This document shows positions 1 through 9,740 of a stretch of 64,000 nucleotides of DNA, piece by piece (position 1 is the first letter of the stretch; every line of letters begins with the position of its first letter). Both the position numbers and the translations under genes were made by a program. Under the pieces are notes generated by a model. It was not told the origin of the DNA and ran no database searches. It worked only from the letters and a program-made list of their open reading frames with translations. This DNA comes from Pseudoxanthomonas suwonensis 11-1 (lineage in GTDB: Bacteria > Pseudomonadota > Gammaproteobacteria > Xanthomonadales > Xanthomonadaceae): NCBI RefSeq assembly GCF_000185965.1, contig NC_014924.1, positions 744,001 through 808,000 on the forward strand, in the 5' to 3' direction.

Positions 1-570
1 CGGGATGGGTTCGTACGCCACCGGATAGGCACTGCGGAAGAAGGCCATGGTGCTGGTCGTCGGATAGGAGAACCCGTTTGGCAGAAGGTGCAGGAACTCC
101 CGGAACTTCGATGCCCGTACGGCCCTGAAGCCGGAGGTCAGGTCCTTGACCTCGAAGTTCGTCATCCTGCTGGCGAGCCAGTTGTAGAACGTGTTCGCCA
201 TTCCACGGCTCACGCCGGCCTGGCCGGACCAGTCGCGCGCGCCGACCACCATGTCGTAGCCCTCGGCCATGCGCTCGAGCAGCCGCGGGATCGAGGCCGG
301 GTCATGCTGGCCGTCGGCATCCATGAAGATCAGGATCTCGCCGGTCGCGTGGCGCGCGCCGCGCTTGATCGCCGCGCCGTTGCCCATCGAATACGGAGCG
401 CCGAGGACGATGGCGCCGTGCGCCCGCGAGACCTCGGCGGTGGCATCCGTGGAGCCATCGTCGACGACGATGAGTTCTGCCCCGGGCATGAGTTCCCGCA
501 ACGCGGGGAGGGTCTTGCGAAGGCCCTCCGCCTCGTTCTTCGCAGGCAGGATGATGCTGATGGTGGACAA
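1..570 (-). CDS. GT2 family glycosyltransferase, 3' end cut by the window edge
   Basis: The reverse strand reads a GT-A fold family 2 glycosyltransferase of the dolichol-phosphate mannosyltransferase (DPM1) type. Visible are the N-terminal beta strand ISIILPAKNEAEGL, the nucleotide-binding VVDDGSTD, and the catalytic-metal segment IFMDADGQHDP about a hundred residues in. Such enzymes move a sugar from a nucleotide donor to a polyprenyl phosphate or other acceptor at the inner membrane. The start is a TTG at 570 with a GGGGAG Shine-Dalgarno about 6 nt upstream; no ATG fits the family N-terminus. About 190 residues lie inside the window and the C-terminus lies outside it. Its position beside a TfpX-type protein and pilB suggests a role in glycosylating pilin or making its sugar donor, but that is inference. 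Confidence 0.85.
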   Translation of the reverse strand, partial: MSTISIILPAKNEAEGLRKTLPALRELMPGAELIVVDDGSTDATAEVSRAHGAIVLGAPYSMGNGAAIKRGARHATGEILIFMDADGQHDPASIPRLLERMAEGYDMVVGARDWSGQAGVSRGMANTFYNWLASRMTNFEVKDLTSGFRAVRASKFREFLHLLPNGFSYPTTSTMAFFRSAYPVAYEPIP

Positions 571-661
571 GTCGGCTCCCCAAGCCTATGTGCAGCCGGA
601 TATTAGCCGAATGTCCCGATCGGAATTCGGAACCCGGCCATCAGTTCCGCGCGTGCGCCCC

Positions 662-1333
662 TCATCTGACGACCTTGCGCGGCATCCCGGTGCGGGCGTC
701 GACCAGCATGGTGGCTTCCTCTCCACGGGCCATGATCGGCACCGCGCGGAGCCCGGCCGTGTCGCCCGGCCCGGCGACGGTCCTTGCCAGCATCAGCGGC
801 GCGACCTCCTCGTACGGTTGGAACCAGGCCGGCATGACGTGCTGGTCGCGGCCGGTCTCCAGGAAGATCTGGAGGAGTTCGCTCCGGGCCTGGGGTGAGG
901 CTGGCGGCATGACCCCCACGAGGGCCGGGCCGGTCAAGGAGAGGCGGCGCCACTCCGGCCGGGCACCCTGTTCCAGGTCCTGGGGGGCGATCTCGTGGGC
1001 GAAGACCAGGTTCAGGCGTACGTCGCTGGCGACCAGGAAGACCGGTCGCGATACCCAGAGGGTATGTAGTCCATACGCCAGGAACGCCAACTGCACGGTC
1101 GAGATCACGGCCAGGTCCAGGCGCAGGCCCGGCTTGCCATGGCGGTAGATGGCGAGGGTCAGCAGCGGCCCGGCAGTCACGTCAATGAACAGCATGATCG
1201 CCATCAGCCGGTCCAGTCCGGAGATCCGCCAAAGCCCGTGCGGGTACCACAGCAGCAGGGCCGCTATGGCGATGGACGAGATGACGAGGATGCTCAGCAG
1301 GAGGTGGAGGGCGGCGGCTTTCCAGCGGCTCAT
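662..1333 (-). CDS. TfpX/TfpZ-type type IV pilin accessory protein
   Basis: A predicted inner-membrane protein of 223 residues. Three hydrophobic segments fill the N-terminal half (about residues 6-30, 38-60 and 72-92), followed by a soluble domain with the conserved-looking stretch DVRLNLVFAHEI. This architecture matches the TfpX/TfpZ family, which in pseudomonads and xanthomonads is encoded next to pilin genes and modulates pilin assembly or modification. I start it at the ATG at 1333 (MSRWKAA), just before the first membrane helix; a longer reading frame to 1438 adds a low-complexity N-terminus lying closer to pilB. It is transcribed toward the glycosyltransferase, 91 nt away, and divergently from pilB. 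Family assignment is by pattern, not search. Confidence 0.75.
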   Translation of the reverse strand: MSRWKAAALHLLLSILVISSIAIAALLLWYPHGLWRISGLDRLMAIMLFIDVTAGPLLTLAIYRHGKPGLRLDLAVISTVQLAFLAYGLHTLWVSRPVFLVASDVRLNLVFAHEIAPQDLEQGARPEWRRLSLTGPALVGVMPPASPQARSELLQIFLETGRDQHVMPAWFQPYEEVAPLMLARTVAGPGDTAGLRAVPIMARGEEATMLVDARTGMPRKVVR

Positions 1334-1486
1334 CGGGGAATCCGGACCAGAAGATCGCCGGGGATCATGCAAAGCAGCCCCCGCGGCCTGCAAGCCCGGT
1401 TGGCCGGGGCTGGCCGAAGCGGCCTTTTTCGTCCCCATGCGCCCCCCGTTGCGTTATCTTTCCCCCCGTTCCAGGGGAAGCCGCAC

Positions 1487-3217
1487 ATGAACGTCGCCAC
1501 CACCGCCAACCTTGTCGGTATCACCGGCATTGCCCGCCGTCTCGTCCAGGACGGCGCCATGGACGAGGGTGCGGCCCGGACGGCCATGGCCCAGGCGGCC
1601 GAGGCCAAGGTGCCGCTGGCCCAGTTCATCGCCGACAAGAAGCTGGTCAGCCCGGCCCAGCTGGCGGCCGCCAACTCGGTCGAGTTCGGCATCCCGCTGC
1701 TGGATGTGACCGCGTTCGACGCCTCCCAGAACGCGATGAAGCTGGTCAGCGAGGAGCTGCTGCAGAAGCACCGCCTGCTGCCCCTGTTCAAGCGCGGCAG
1801 CAAGCTGTTCGTGGGCGTCAGCAGCCCCACCCAGACTGGCGCCCTGGCCGAAATCCAGTTCCACACCAACCTGGCCGTCGAGCCGATCCTGGTGGACGAG
1901 GAACAGATCCGCCGCACCTTCGAGCAGTGGCAGAACGCCAATGCCCAGCTCGAGGGCGGCCTTGACGAGGACGACGAGGGCCTGGAGGGGCTGGAAGTCA
2001 GTGCGGGCGACGAGGACGGGGCTGGTGACTCCGGCGTCGACGCCAAGGGCGACGACACGCCGGTGGTCAAGTTCGTCAACAAGGTGCTGGTGGACGCGAT
2101 CCGCCGTGGCGCCTCGGACATCCACTTCGAGCCCTACGAGACCGACTACCGCGTGCGCCTGCGCATCGACGGCCTGCTCAAGACCGTGGCCCGGGCGCCG
2201 GTGAAGCTCAACCAGCGCATCGCCGCGCGCCTGAAGGTCATGGCGCAGCTGGACATCGCCGAGAAGCGCGTGCCGCAGGACGGCCGCATCAAGCTCAACC
2301 TGTCCAAGACCAAGCAGATCGACTTCCGCGTCAGCACCCTGCCGACCCTGTTCGGCGAGAAGGTGGTGCTGCGTATCCTCGACGGCAGCGCGGCCAAGCT
2401 GGGCATCGACAAGCTCGGCTACGAGCCGGACCAGCAGAAGCTGTTCCTGGACGCGATCCACAAGCCCTACGGCATGGTCCTGGTCACCGGCCCGACCGGC
2501 TCCGGCAAGACGGTGTCGCTGTACACCGCGCTGGGCATCCTCAACGACGAGACCCGCAACATCTCCACCGCCGAGGACCCGGTCGAAATCCGGCTGCCCG
2601 GCGTGAACCAGGTGCAGCAGAACAACAAGCGCGGCATGACCTTCGCCGCGGCCCTGCGCAGCTTCCTGCGCCAGGACCCGGACGTGATCATGGTCGGCGA
2701 AATCCGCGACCTGGAAACGGCCGAGATCGCGATCAAGGCCGCGCAGACCGGCCACATGGTGCTGTCGACCCTGCACACCAACGACGCGCCGCAGACAATC
2801 GCGCGCCTGATGAACATGGGCATCGCGCCCTACAACATCACCTCGTCGGTGACCCTGGTCATCGCCCAGCGCCTGGCACGCCGCCTGTGCACCAAGTGCA
2901 AGCGCGCGGTCGACCTGCCGCGCAACGCGCTGCTGGCCGAAGGCTTCACCGAGGAAGAGATCGATGCCGGGTTCACCGTGTACGAGCCGGTCGGCTGCGA
3001 CGAGTGCACCGAGGGCTACAAGGGCCGTACCGGCATCTACCAGGTCATGCCGATGAGCGAGGAGATCCAGGCCATCGTGCTGTCCGGCGGCAATGCCATG
3101 CAGATCGCCGAGGTCGCCGAGAAGGCCGGCATCGCCGACCTGCGCAAGTCGGCGCTGAAGAAGGTCCGCGAAGGCATCACCAGCCTGGCCGAGATCAACC
3201 GCGTCACCAAGGACTGA
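1487..3217 (+). CDS. pilB: type IV pilus assembly ATPase PilB
   Basis: Hexameric cytoplasmic ATPase that powers pilus extension. The 576-residue length is normal for PilB. An N-terminal MshEN/GSPII_E domain is followed by an acidic linker near residues 150-190. The ATPase core has Walker A GPTGSGKT near residue 335, the Asp box and Walker B ending in VGEIRD, and a His box with STLHTNDAP. A four-Cys zinc site (CTKC near 468-471 and CDEC near 504-507) is intact. The start ATG at 1487 has an AGGGGAAG ribosome site 6 nt upstream; the frame is open further upstream but that part is not PilB-like. The usual partners pilA, pilC and pilD are not downstream here, so the locus is either split or continues to the left of the window. 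Confidence 0.97.
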   Translation: MNVATTANLVGITGIARRLVQDGAMDEGAARTAMAQAAEAKVPLAQFIADKKLVSPAQLAAANSVEFGIPLLDVTAFDASQNAMKLVSEELLQKHRLLPLFKRGSKLFVGVSSPTQTGALAEIQFHTNLAVEPILVDEEQIRRTFEQWQNANAQLEGGLDEDDEGLEGLEVSAGDEDGAGDSGVDAKGDDTPVVKFVNKVLVDAIRRGASDIHFEPYETDYRVRLRIDGLLKTVARAPVKLNQRIAARLKVMAQLDIAEKRVPQDGRIKLNLSKTKQIDFRVSTLPTLFGEKVVLRILDGSAAKLGIDKLGYEPDQQKLFLDAIHKPYGMVLVTGPTGSGKTVSLYTALGILNDETRNISTAEDPVEIRLPGVNQVQQNNKRGMTFAAALRSFLRQDPDVIMVGEIRDLETAEIAIKAAQTGHMVLSTLHTNDAPQTIARLMNMGIAPYNITSSVTLVIAQRLARRLCTKCKRAVDLPRNALLAEGFTEEEIDAGFTVYEPVGCDECTEGYKGRTGIYQVMPMSEEIQAIVLSGGNAMQIAEVAEKAGIADLRKSALKKVREGITSLAEINRVTKD

Positions 3218-3631
<414 letters not shown>

Positions 3632-4111
3632 ATGGACACGCCCATCTTCCCGCCCGAGTCCAACGAGCCGCACCAGGCGGCGGATGCCCCCGCCGAGGCC
3701 GCGGGCCAGGTCTTCCGCGTCTCCGTCGTCACCCGCGGGCGCTATGCCTGCTTCGCCGACTTCCATGTGGCCTGGACCGCGGTGCGCGCCTTCCGCGATC
3801 CGCTGGCACTGGGCGACAGCCGCCTGCTGGCCTGGGTGCTGCTGCCGGATCGGGTCTACTGGCTGATCGAGCCGGGCGAGCGCATGCCGCTGGAGAAGGT
3901 GGTCGCCCGGATGAAGTCCTGCAGCGCCGTCCAGGTCAACAAGACCCTGTTCCGCGCCGGGCCTTTGTGGGAACCGGGCTTCGTCGCCTCCGCGCTGGCC
4001 CCGGACGAGGAGCCGCGCGCGGCGGCAAGAAGGATGCTGGTCGCCCCCATCCAGGCCGGGCTGGCCACGCAACTGGTCGACTACCCCCTCTGGGATTGCG
4101 TCTGGGTCTAG
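3632..4111 (+). CDS. degenerate RAYT-like (REP-associated tyrosine transposase) protein
   Basis: A 159-residue protein with the layout of the Y1 transposase fold: an N-terminal strand with RVSVVTRGRYACF, a central AWVLLPDRVYWLIEP, a helix with LEKVVARMKS, the GPLWEPGF turn, and a C-terminal IQAGLATQLVDYPLWD. In active RAYTs the central strand is MPxHVHLLLE, carrying the metal-binding HxH pair. Here both His are replaced (D-R-V-Y-W). The region that normally holds the nucleophilic Tyr before NPxxAGL reads RRMLVAPIQAGL without it. The product should therefore lack HUH nickase chemistry and may be a domesticated DNA- or RNA-binding derivative. The start ATG at 3632 fits the family N-terminus, and no strong ribosome site is seen. 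Neighbours give no functional link. Confidence 0.7.
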   Translation: MDTPIFPPESNEPHQAADAPAEAAGQVFRVSVVTRGRYACFADFHVAWTAVRAFRDPLALGDSRLLAWVLLPDRVYWLIEPGERMPLEKVVARMKSCSAVQVNKTLFRAGPLWEPGFVASALAPDEEPRAAARRMLVAPIQAGLATQLVDYPLWDCVWV

Positions 4112-4897
4112 GCCCGGGCGTACCGGGGCCAGGGAAGGCTTCGGGGGAAGGCGGTGGGGCGGGTCGCGGGCCATGGATTGGCCAGCGGCCCGCCCCGGCC
4201 ACCAGGCGGGGAGCTAGGGAACTGGACGGCCGGGGCGGGGTGCCCCAGGCTCCGGCCGGAGCCCGCACCAGCCTCCCAGGTACAGGGAGGCTTCGGCCGC
4301 GCCGCGGTGTCGTCGGGCGCCTCGACCAGTACCAAGGAGGAGGTGGAGCTGCGCGACGGCGACGCGACCCGCTACCTGGGCAGGGGTGGATTGGGTAAGT
4401 GCGTGCGCCCTCATCCGCCCGGACGACCGCACAGCTGAAATCCGCGGCGCGCGCCGCGCCTGGGCGGTCCGGCCCGCTGGTCGATTGGGTCAACCCGGAG
4501 CTTGTCGTGACCCGCCGTCCCGGGTGACTCCAGCGGGCGACAGTCCGCGGGCCGCACCGGCACGCACGCCCCTCTCCCACCATTCCCTCTGGAAACGCCC
4601 GCGTCATGGCCGGGGAGGGCAGTCGCGTGCTCGTCCGGTGCCGGCAGCCGCCCTTCCGCCTTGGCAGTTTGCCGATGAGACCAGCCGGCACGCAGACAGC
4701 TGCCGGCCCCAGCGTGGCCAGCAATGGACGGCAATGGCCAGCAAATGGACGGCCACAAGCCATCGCCTATCGGCGATCGGTTCCGGTGGCTAGCAAGTGC
4801 CTTGGGGAAGTGCGCCCCGCCCTTCCGGACCAGCGGGCTGGCCCTCCGGCACCGGAAGGCTCATGCTTGACGGCTTGTACGCTGCCTGCACTTGCCG
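4112..4897. other. 786-base region without a recognisable gene
   Basis: Several overlapping open frames exist on both strands but none has a plausible product, a convincing ribosome site, or a consistent coding-like third-position pattern over its length. In related genomes this position, just upstream of ybgC, is often occupied by the ruv genes; I see no ruvB remnant. A 20-nt direct repeat lies at 4715-4754. The region may hold decayed coding sequence (for example a short stretch around 4320-4380 that reads [15 protein letters not shown]), but it is not long enough to name. Confidence 0.5.
4715..4754 (+). repeat. imperfect 20-nt direct repeat, two copies
   Basis: Two adjacent units share TGGCCAGCAATGGACGGC, the second with one extra A. 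They sit about 145 nt before ybgC in otherwise featureless DNA. They could be a slippage product or paired protein-binding sites; nothing distinguishes these. Confidence 0.65.
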
Positions 4898-5308
4898 ATG
4901 TTCAGGATTCCGATACGCGTGTACTGGGAAGATACCGACGCTGGCGGCGTGGTCTACCACGCACGCTACGTGGCCTTCCTGGAACGCGCGCGCAGCGACG
5001 CACTGCGCGCGATGGGCCGGGGCCAGCACGCCCTGCAGACGGCCGGGCTGGTATTCGCGGTCCACTCGATGCGGATGGACTTCCTGCGCCCCGCGCGCCT
5101 GGATGACCTGCTCGAGGTGACCGCGGAAGTGGCCCGGCTTGGCCGCGCCAGCGTGGTCTTCTCGCAGCGCATCCTGCGCGGCGGGGAGGTCCTGCTGGAG
5201 GCCGAGGTCAAGGTGGCGTCGCTGCGGGCGGGCGATTTCCGGCCCTGCCCGATGGACCCGGCGCTTTATGAGGAACTCCGGACGCTGCGGGCCGGTCCCA
5301 CGGGGTGA
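4898..5308 (+). CDS. ybgC: Tol-Pal system-associated acyl-CoA thioesterase YbgC
   Basis: A 136-residue single hot-dog-fold thioesterase. The family signature EDTDAGGVVYH lies at residues 11-21 with the catalytic Asp at position 14, matching Asp18 of the E. coli enzyme. YbgC hydrolyses acyl-CoA thioesters, associates with the inner membrane and is regularly the first gene of the tol-pal operon, as here. I prefer the ATG at 4898; an in-frame TTG two codons earlier (4892) is possible and neither has a strong ribosome site. tolQ follows after 70 nt. Confidence 0.95.
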   Translation: MFRIPIRVYWEDTDAGGVVYHARYVAFLERARSDALRAMGRGQHALQTAGLVFAVHSMRMDFLRPARLDDLLEVTAEVARLGRASVVFSQRILRGGEVLLEAEVKVASLRAGDFRPCPMDPALYEELRTLRAGPTG

Positions 5309-5378
5309 CCGTGCCACGCGGCGCGGCGGCCACGACCCGCGCACCACGCAACAAGACAATGCCATTGAGGAACGAAGG

Positions 5379-6155
5379 ATGATCGGATCGAGCCTGGCTC
5401 TGCTGGCCACCGTGGTCGAAGCGCTGCCGCCGGATGCGGCAGCCGCGGCTACCGAGGCGGCGAGCACCGTCGCCCATGGCGGCATCAACTACCTGGACCT
5501 GATGCTGCGGGCCAGCCTGCCGGTCAAGCTGATCGTCCTGCTGCTGCTGGCCGGCTCGCTGATCAGCTGGGTGATCATTTTCCGCAAGCTCGGCAGCTTC
5601 AAGCGCGCCGACCAGGAGGCGGACGAGTTCGAGAACCGGTTCTGGTCCGGCGCCGACCTCGGCAAGCTCTACGCCGCGGCGACCGACCGCAACCGCGTGG
5701 TCGGCGGCCTGGAGGCGATCTTCGAGGCAGGCTTCCGCGAGTTCACCCGCCTGCGCGACAAACGCCGGCATGACGGTCGCGCCCAGCTCGAAGGCGCCCA
5801 GCGCGCCATGCGCGTGGCCTTTTCGCGCGAGGTCGGGCAGCTGGAGCGCAACCTCGAGCTGCTGGCGAACATCGGCTCGACCGCCCCGTACGTGGGCCTG
5901 GTCGGCACGGTGTTCGGCATCATGGTGACCATGCACGACATGGTCAGCCAGGGCCAGCAGGTCGGCATCGCCTCGGTGGCGCCAGGCATCTCCGAGGCCC
6001 TGTTCGCCACCGCGATCGGCCTGTTCGTGGCGATTCCGGCGGTGTGGGCCTACAACCGCTACACCAGCCGCGTCGACCGCCTGTCGCAGCGCTACGAAAG
6101 CTTCGCCGACGAGTTCAGCTCGATCCTGCAGCGCCAGACCGGCGCCGACGAATGA
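5379..6155 (+). CDS. tolQ: Tol-Pal system proton channel subunit TolQ
   Basis: Inner-membrane stator protein of the MotA/TolQ/ExbB family, 258 residues. There are three membrane helices: one near residues 45-68 (LIVLLLLAGSLISWVII) and two long ones in the C-terminal half, around NIGSTAPYVGLVGTVFGIM and ISEALFATAIGLFVAIPAV. With TolR it forms the proton-driven motor that energises TolA during outer-membrane constriction. The ATG at 5379 follows a purine-rich GAGGAACGAAGG. It has a slightly long N-terminal periplasmic extension rich in Ala. tolR starts 25 nt downstream, so the genes are co-transcribed. Confidence 0.97.
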   Translation: MIGSSLALLATVVEALPPDAAAAATEAASTVAHGGINYLDLMLRASLPVKLIVLLLLAGSLISWVIIFRKLGSFKRADQEADEFENRFWSGADLGKLYAAATDRNRVVGGLEAIFEAGFREFTRLRDKRRHDGRAQLEGAQRAMRVAFSREVGQLERNLELLANIGSTAPYVGLVGTVFGIMVTMHDMVSQGQQVGIASVAPGISEALFATAIGLFVAIPAVWAYNRYTSRVDRLSQRYESFADEFSSILQRQTGADE

Positions 6156-6180
6156 GCCGCCCGCAGGCCTGGAGCACGCC

Positions 6181-6609
<429 letters not shown>

Positions 6610-6622
6610 GGCCGGTACCCAG

Positions 6623-7612
6623 GTGAGCATGCACGCCGACGGTTACTACCACCGACCCGACGACCGCGACAGCGGCCTGACCGGCCCGCTGCTGCTGGCC
6701 CTGGTCCTGCACGTACTGGTCGCGGCCATGTTCTGGCTGGCCTGGTGGTGGTCGCCGCAGCGCCATGTCGAACCGGCGGCCGGGTCCCCGGCGATCGAGG
6801 CTTCGCTGGTAATGAGCGCGTCCGACATCGCCGCCGCCCAGCGCCGCGCCGAGGAAGCGCCCAAGCCCGAGCCGCTGCCCGAGCCTGTCGCCGAGACCGC
6901 CCCCGAGGAAACCGTCCCGCCGCCGCAGCCGCTGCCCGAGCCGCGCCCGCAGGACGCCGCGGTCGCCCCGCAGCAGAAGGCCCAGGACTTCATCCCGCAG
7001 CCGGACACGGTCGACCAGGACGAGGCCCGCCGCGATGCCATCGCCAGGGAAAAGGCCGAAAAGGAACAGGAAGAGCGCCGCCGCCAGCAGCAGGTCGACC
7101 TGACCGAGCAGCAGCGGCAGAAGGAGGCGGAGAACCAGCGCCGGCTGGCGGCCCAGGCCGAGGAGGCCGAGCGCCAGAAGAAGCTGGCCGAGCTGCGCCG
7201 CCAGCGCGAGCAGGCTGCCCGCCAGGCCGAGCTGGCCGAGCAGAAGCTGCGCCAGCTGCAGCAGGCCCAGCAGCGACCGGCCACTCCGGCCCCCAGCCAG
7301 GGTTCGCCGGGGCAGGGTGGCACCAGCGAGGACCTGACTGCCAAGTACGCGGCGGCCATCCAGCAGGCGGTGGTCAACCAGTGGCTGCGTCCGGAGACGG
7401 TCCCGCTGGGCCAGCGCTGCCGGGTGCAGATCCGCCAGCTGCCGGGCGGCGAGGTGATCGAGGTCAAGGTCCAGCCGGGTTGCCCCTATGACGAGGCCGG
7501 CCAGCGCTCGCTGGAAGCGGCGGTCCTGCGCGCCCAGCCGCTGCCCTACCGCGGCTTCGAGAGCGTCTTCCAGCGCACCCTGACCCTCAACTTCGAGGCC
7601 CGCGACCGCTGA
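6623..7612 (+). CDS. tolA: cell envelope integrity protein TolA
   Basis: A 329-residue trans-periplasmic protein that links the TolQR motor to TolB and Pal. It has one N-terminal membrane anchor (about residues 18-40), a Pro/Glu-rich stretch, then a long charged coiled coil rich in Ala, Glu, Gln and Arg (about 130-215), and a compact C-terminal TonB/TolA domain that includes two Cys (RCRVQI and PGCPYDEA) likely to form a disulphide. The GTG at 6623 is used here; an in-frame ATG at 6629 is equally possible. A 220-nt gap with a hairpin separates it from tolB, so tolB probably has its own promoter. Confidence 0.93.
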   Translation: MSMHADGYYHRPDDRDSGLTGPLLLALVLHVLVAAMFWLAWWWSPQRHVEPAAGSPAIEASLVMSASDIAAAQRRAEEAPKPEPLPEPVAETAPEETVPPPQPLPEPRPQDAAVAPQQKAQDFIPQPDTVDQDEARRDAIAREKAEKEQEERRRQQQVDLTEQQRQKEAENQRRLAAQAEEAERQKKLAELRRQREQAARQAELAEQKLRQLQQAQQRPATPAPSQGSPGQGGTSEDLTAKYAAAIQQAVVNQWLRPETVPLGQRCRVQIRQLPGGEVIEVKVQPGCPYDEAGQRSLEAAVLRAQPLPYRGFESVFQRTLTLNFEARDR

Positions 7613-7637
7613 TCCCCCGGCCTGGCGGGAACTTTCC

Positions 7638-7664
7638 CCGGCCGCCGCTGGTCCTTGCGGCCGG
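7638..7664 (+). terminator. GC-rich hairpin after tolA
   Basis: An 8-bp perfect stem (CCGGCCGC / GCGGCCGG) with an 11-nt loop lies 25 nt after the tolA stop. There is no T-run after it, so it is a weak or Rho-assisted terminator at best, or a processing/attenuation structure between tolQRA and tolB-pal-cpoB. Confidence 0.4.
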
Positions 7665-7832
7665 CCCGGACCCCGTCCCACTGTCCGCTGCCGCTCGTCG
7701 GACGAAACCCCGTCCTGGGCGGCTGGCCGTTGGTGTCAACGGGTGTTCACGTGGTTTTCGTTCATGATTGCGAATATGTTCACGCCGTCGCTGGTATCCC
7801 TACCGATCCCCCGCATGCCCAAGTCCCTGCCC

Positions 7833-9152
7833 ATGAAAGCATCGTTGCGCTGGTTCTTCCTGCTCGCCTGTCTCCTGATCCCCGGTCTGGCGGCGGCCCA
7901 GCAGCAGGGCCTGGAGATCGACATCATCGGCGGCAACGCCTCGGCCCTGCCGATCGCGGTCGTACCCATGCCCTACGAGGGCGGCGGCGGCGCCCCGCAG
8001 ACCGACGTGGCCAAGGTGGTGCGCGACGACCTGGCCCGTTCCGGCCAGTTCCGCACCCTGCCGGAAGCGCAGATGGTCGAGCGGCCCACCCGCGGCGGCG
8101 AGATCAACTACCCGACCTGGCGCCAGCTGCGCCAGGACTACCTGGTGGTCGGCCGCGTCCTGGATGCCGGCGAAGGCGGCTACCGGGTCGAGTACGAACT
8201 GTTCGACGTGGGCCGCGGCGAGCGCCTGCTGGGGCTGGCCATGACCGCCCGCGCCAGCGCCATGCGCGACGTGGCCCACCAGATCGCCGATGCCATCTAC
8301 GAGAAGATCCTGGGCGTGCGCGGCGCGTTCTGGACCCGCATCGCCTACGTCACCGCCAACGGCAGCGGCTCCGGCATGCGCTACGCGCTGGTGGTGGCCG
8401 ATTCGGACGGCTGGAACCCGCAGGTAGTGGTGCGCTCGGCCGAGCCGCTGCTGTCCCCGGCCTGGAGCCCGGACGGCCGCAAGCTGGCCTACGTGAGCTT
8501 CGAACGCGGCAATTCCTCGATCTACATCCAGGACATCGCCACCGGTGCCCGCGAGCTGGTTTCCAGCTTCCGCGGCATCAACAGCGCCCCGTCCTTCTCG
8601 CCTGACGGCCGCCGCCTGGCCCTGTCGCTGTCGCGCAGCGGCAACCCCGAGATCTACGTGATGGACCTGGGCAGCAAGCAGCTGACCCAGCTGACCAACC
8701 ACTTCGGCATCGACACCGAGCCGACCTGGAGCGCGGACGGCTCGACCATCTACTTCACCTCCGACCGCGGCGGCCGCCCGCAGATCTACCAGGTCCCGTC
8801 CAGCGGCGGCGCCGCCTCGCGCGTGACCTTCCAGGGCAACTACAACGCCACCGCCACCGTCTCCCATGACGGCAAGAAGATCGCGATGGCCCAGGGCTCC
8901 GGCAACACCTACCGGATCGCCATGATGGACACCAGCCTGGGGTCCCCGCGCTGGAGCACCATTTCGACCGGTTCGCTGGACGAGTCTCCGAGTTTCGCCC
9001 CCAACGGCAGCATGCTGATCTACGCCGCGCGCGAGGGGGGAAGGGGAGTGCTGTACGCAGTTTCGGCCGATGCCCGGGTGCGCCAGCGCCTGGTCCTGGC
9101 TGATGGCGACGTGCGCGAACCCGCATGGTCGCCGTACCGCAGCGCGCGTTAA
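7833..9152 (+). CDS. tolB: Tol-Pal system beta-propeller protein TolB
   Basis: Periplasmic protein of 439 residues. It has a Sec signal peptide (hydrophobic core [17 protein letters not shown], cleavage after AAA), an N-terminal D1 domain (about 25-165) and a six-bladed propeller. The propeller carries repeated [12 protein letters not shown]-type strands (for example [43 protein letters not shown]). TolB cycles between TolA and Pal. I choose the ATG at 7833 because it starts the signal peptide directly; ATG 7815 adds six residues. Neither has a clear Shine-Dalgarno. pal follows after 71 nt. Confidence 0.95.
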   Translation: MKASLRWFFLLACLLIPGLAAAQQQGLEIDIIGGNASALPIAVVPMPYEGGGGAPQTDVAKVVRDDLARSGQFRTLPEAQMVERPTRGGEINYPTWRQLRQDYLVVGRVLDAGEGGYRVEYELFDVGRGERLLGLAMTARASAMRDVAHQIADAIYEKILGVRGAFWTRIAYVTANGSGSGMRYALVVADSDGWNPQVVVRSAEPLLSPAWSPDGRKLAYVSFERGNSSIYIQDIATGARELVSSFRGINSAPSFSPDGRRLALSLSRSGNPEIYVMDLGSKQLTQLTNHFGIDTEPTWSADGSTIYFTSDRGGRPQIYQVPSSGGAASRVTFQGNYNATATVSHDGKKIAMAQGSGNTYRIAMMDTSLGSPRWSTISTGSLDESPSFAPNGSMLIYAAREGGRGVLYAVSADARVRQRLVLADGDVREPAWSPYRSAR

Positions 9153-9223
9153 AAATCGGTTGTAAGATTCGCCCGTTGCACGTTTCTCAAACACCACCAC
9201 CTGTGCATCACAAGGAAATGATC

Positions 9224-9736
9224 ATGAACAGTTCCACCCGCGTTCTGCTGGTTTCCCTCCTGTCGGTCGCCGTCCTGGCTGGCTGCTCGAAGAAGGTCAA
9301 GGAGCAGCCCGCCGCCGAGACCCCGGCCCCGACCACCCCGACCGCCCCGGTCGCCAGCGACGGCCGCTACGGTCCGGAAGACCTGGACACCGACGCCTGC
9401 CTGCGCCAGCGCACCGTGTACTTCGACTTCGACCAGGACGCCCTGAAGCCGGAGTTCCAGGCCATCGTCGGCTGCCACGCCAAGTACCTGCGCGACCGTC
9501 CGTCCGCCCGCATCACCCTGCAGGGCAACGCCGACGAGCGCGGCTCGCGCGCCTACAACCAGGCCCTGGGCGAGCGCCGCGGCAATGCCGTCAACTCGGC
9601 CCTGCAGGCTGCCGGTGGTTCGGCCAGCCAGCTGGAAGTCGTGAGCTACGGCGAAGAGCGTCCGGTCTGCACCGAGTCGACCGAGAGCTGCTGGGCGCAG
9701 AACCGTCGCGTGGAAATCGTCTACAGCGCCCGCTAA
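9224..9736 (+). CDS. pal: peptidoglycan-associated lipoprotein Pal
   Basis: Outer-membrane lipoprotein of 170 residues. A signal peptide ends in the lipobox LAGC, a Pro/Thr/Ala linker follows, then an OmpA-like peptidoglycan-binding domain with VYFDFDQDALKPEF and the diaminopimelate-binding signature GNADERGSRAYNQALGERR. The start at 9224 is favoured over ATG 9218 because AAGGAA at 9212-9217 is then spaced correctly. It has two extra Cys pairs in the C-terminal domain. cpoB starts 4 nt after its stop. Confidence 0.96.
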   Translation: MNSSTRVLLVSLLSVAVLAGCSKKVKEQPAAETPAPTTPTAPVASDGRYGPEDLDTDACLRQRTVYFDFDQDALKPEFQAIVGCHAKYLRDRPSARITLQGNADERGSRAYNQALGERRGNAVNSALQAAGGSASQLEVVSYGEERPVCTESTESCWAQNRRVEIVYSAR

Positions 9737-9740
9737 GTAG

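Noticed and set aside
1370-1486. Sigma-54 promoter upstream of pilB
   Set aside because: No GG-N10-GC pair with a proper TGGCAC-like box could be placed at a credible distance.
1139-1486. N-terminal extension of PilB (start at 1139)
   Set aside because: The extra 116 residues are low-complexity and antisense to the TfpX gene; the ATG at 1487 has the ribosome site and the family N-terminus.
4154-4438. 94-residue frame after the RAYT-like gene
   Set aside because: Gly/Pro/Arg-rich product, no ribosome site, and overlapping frames are equally open.
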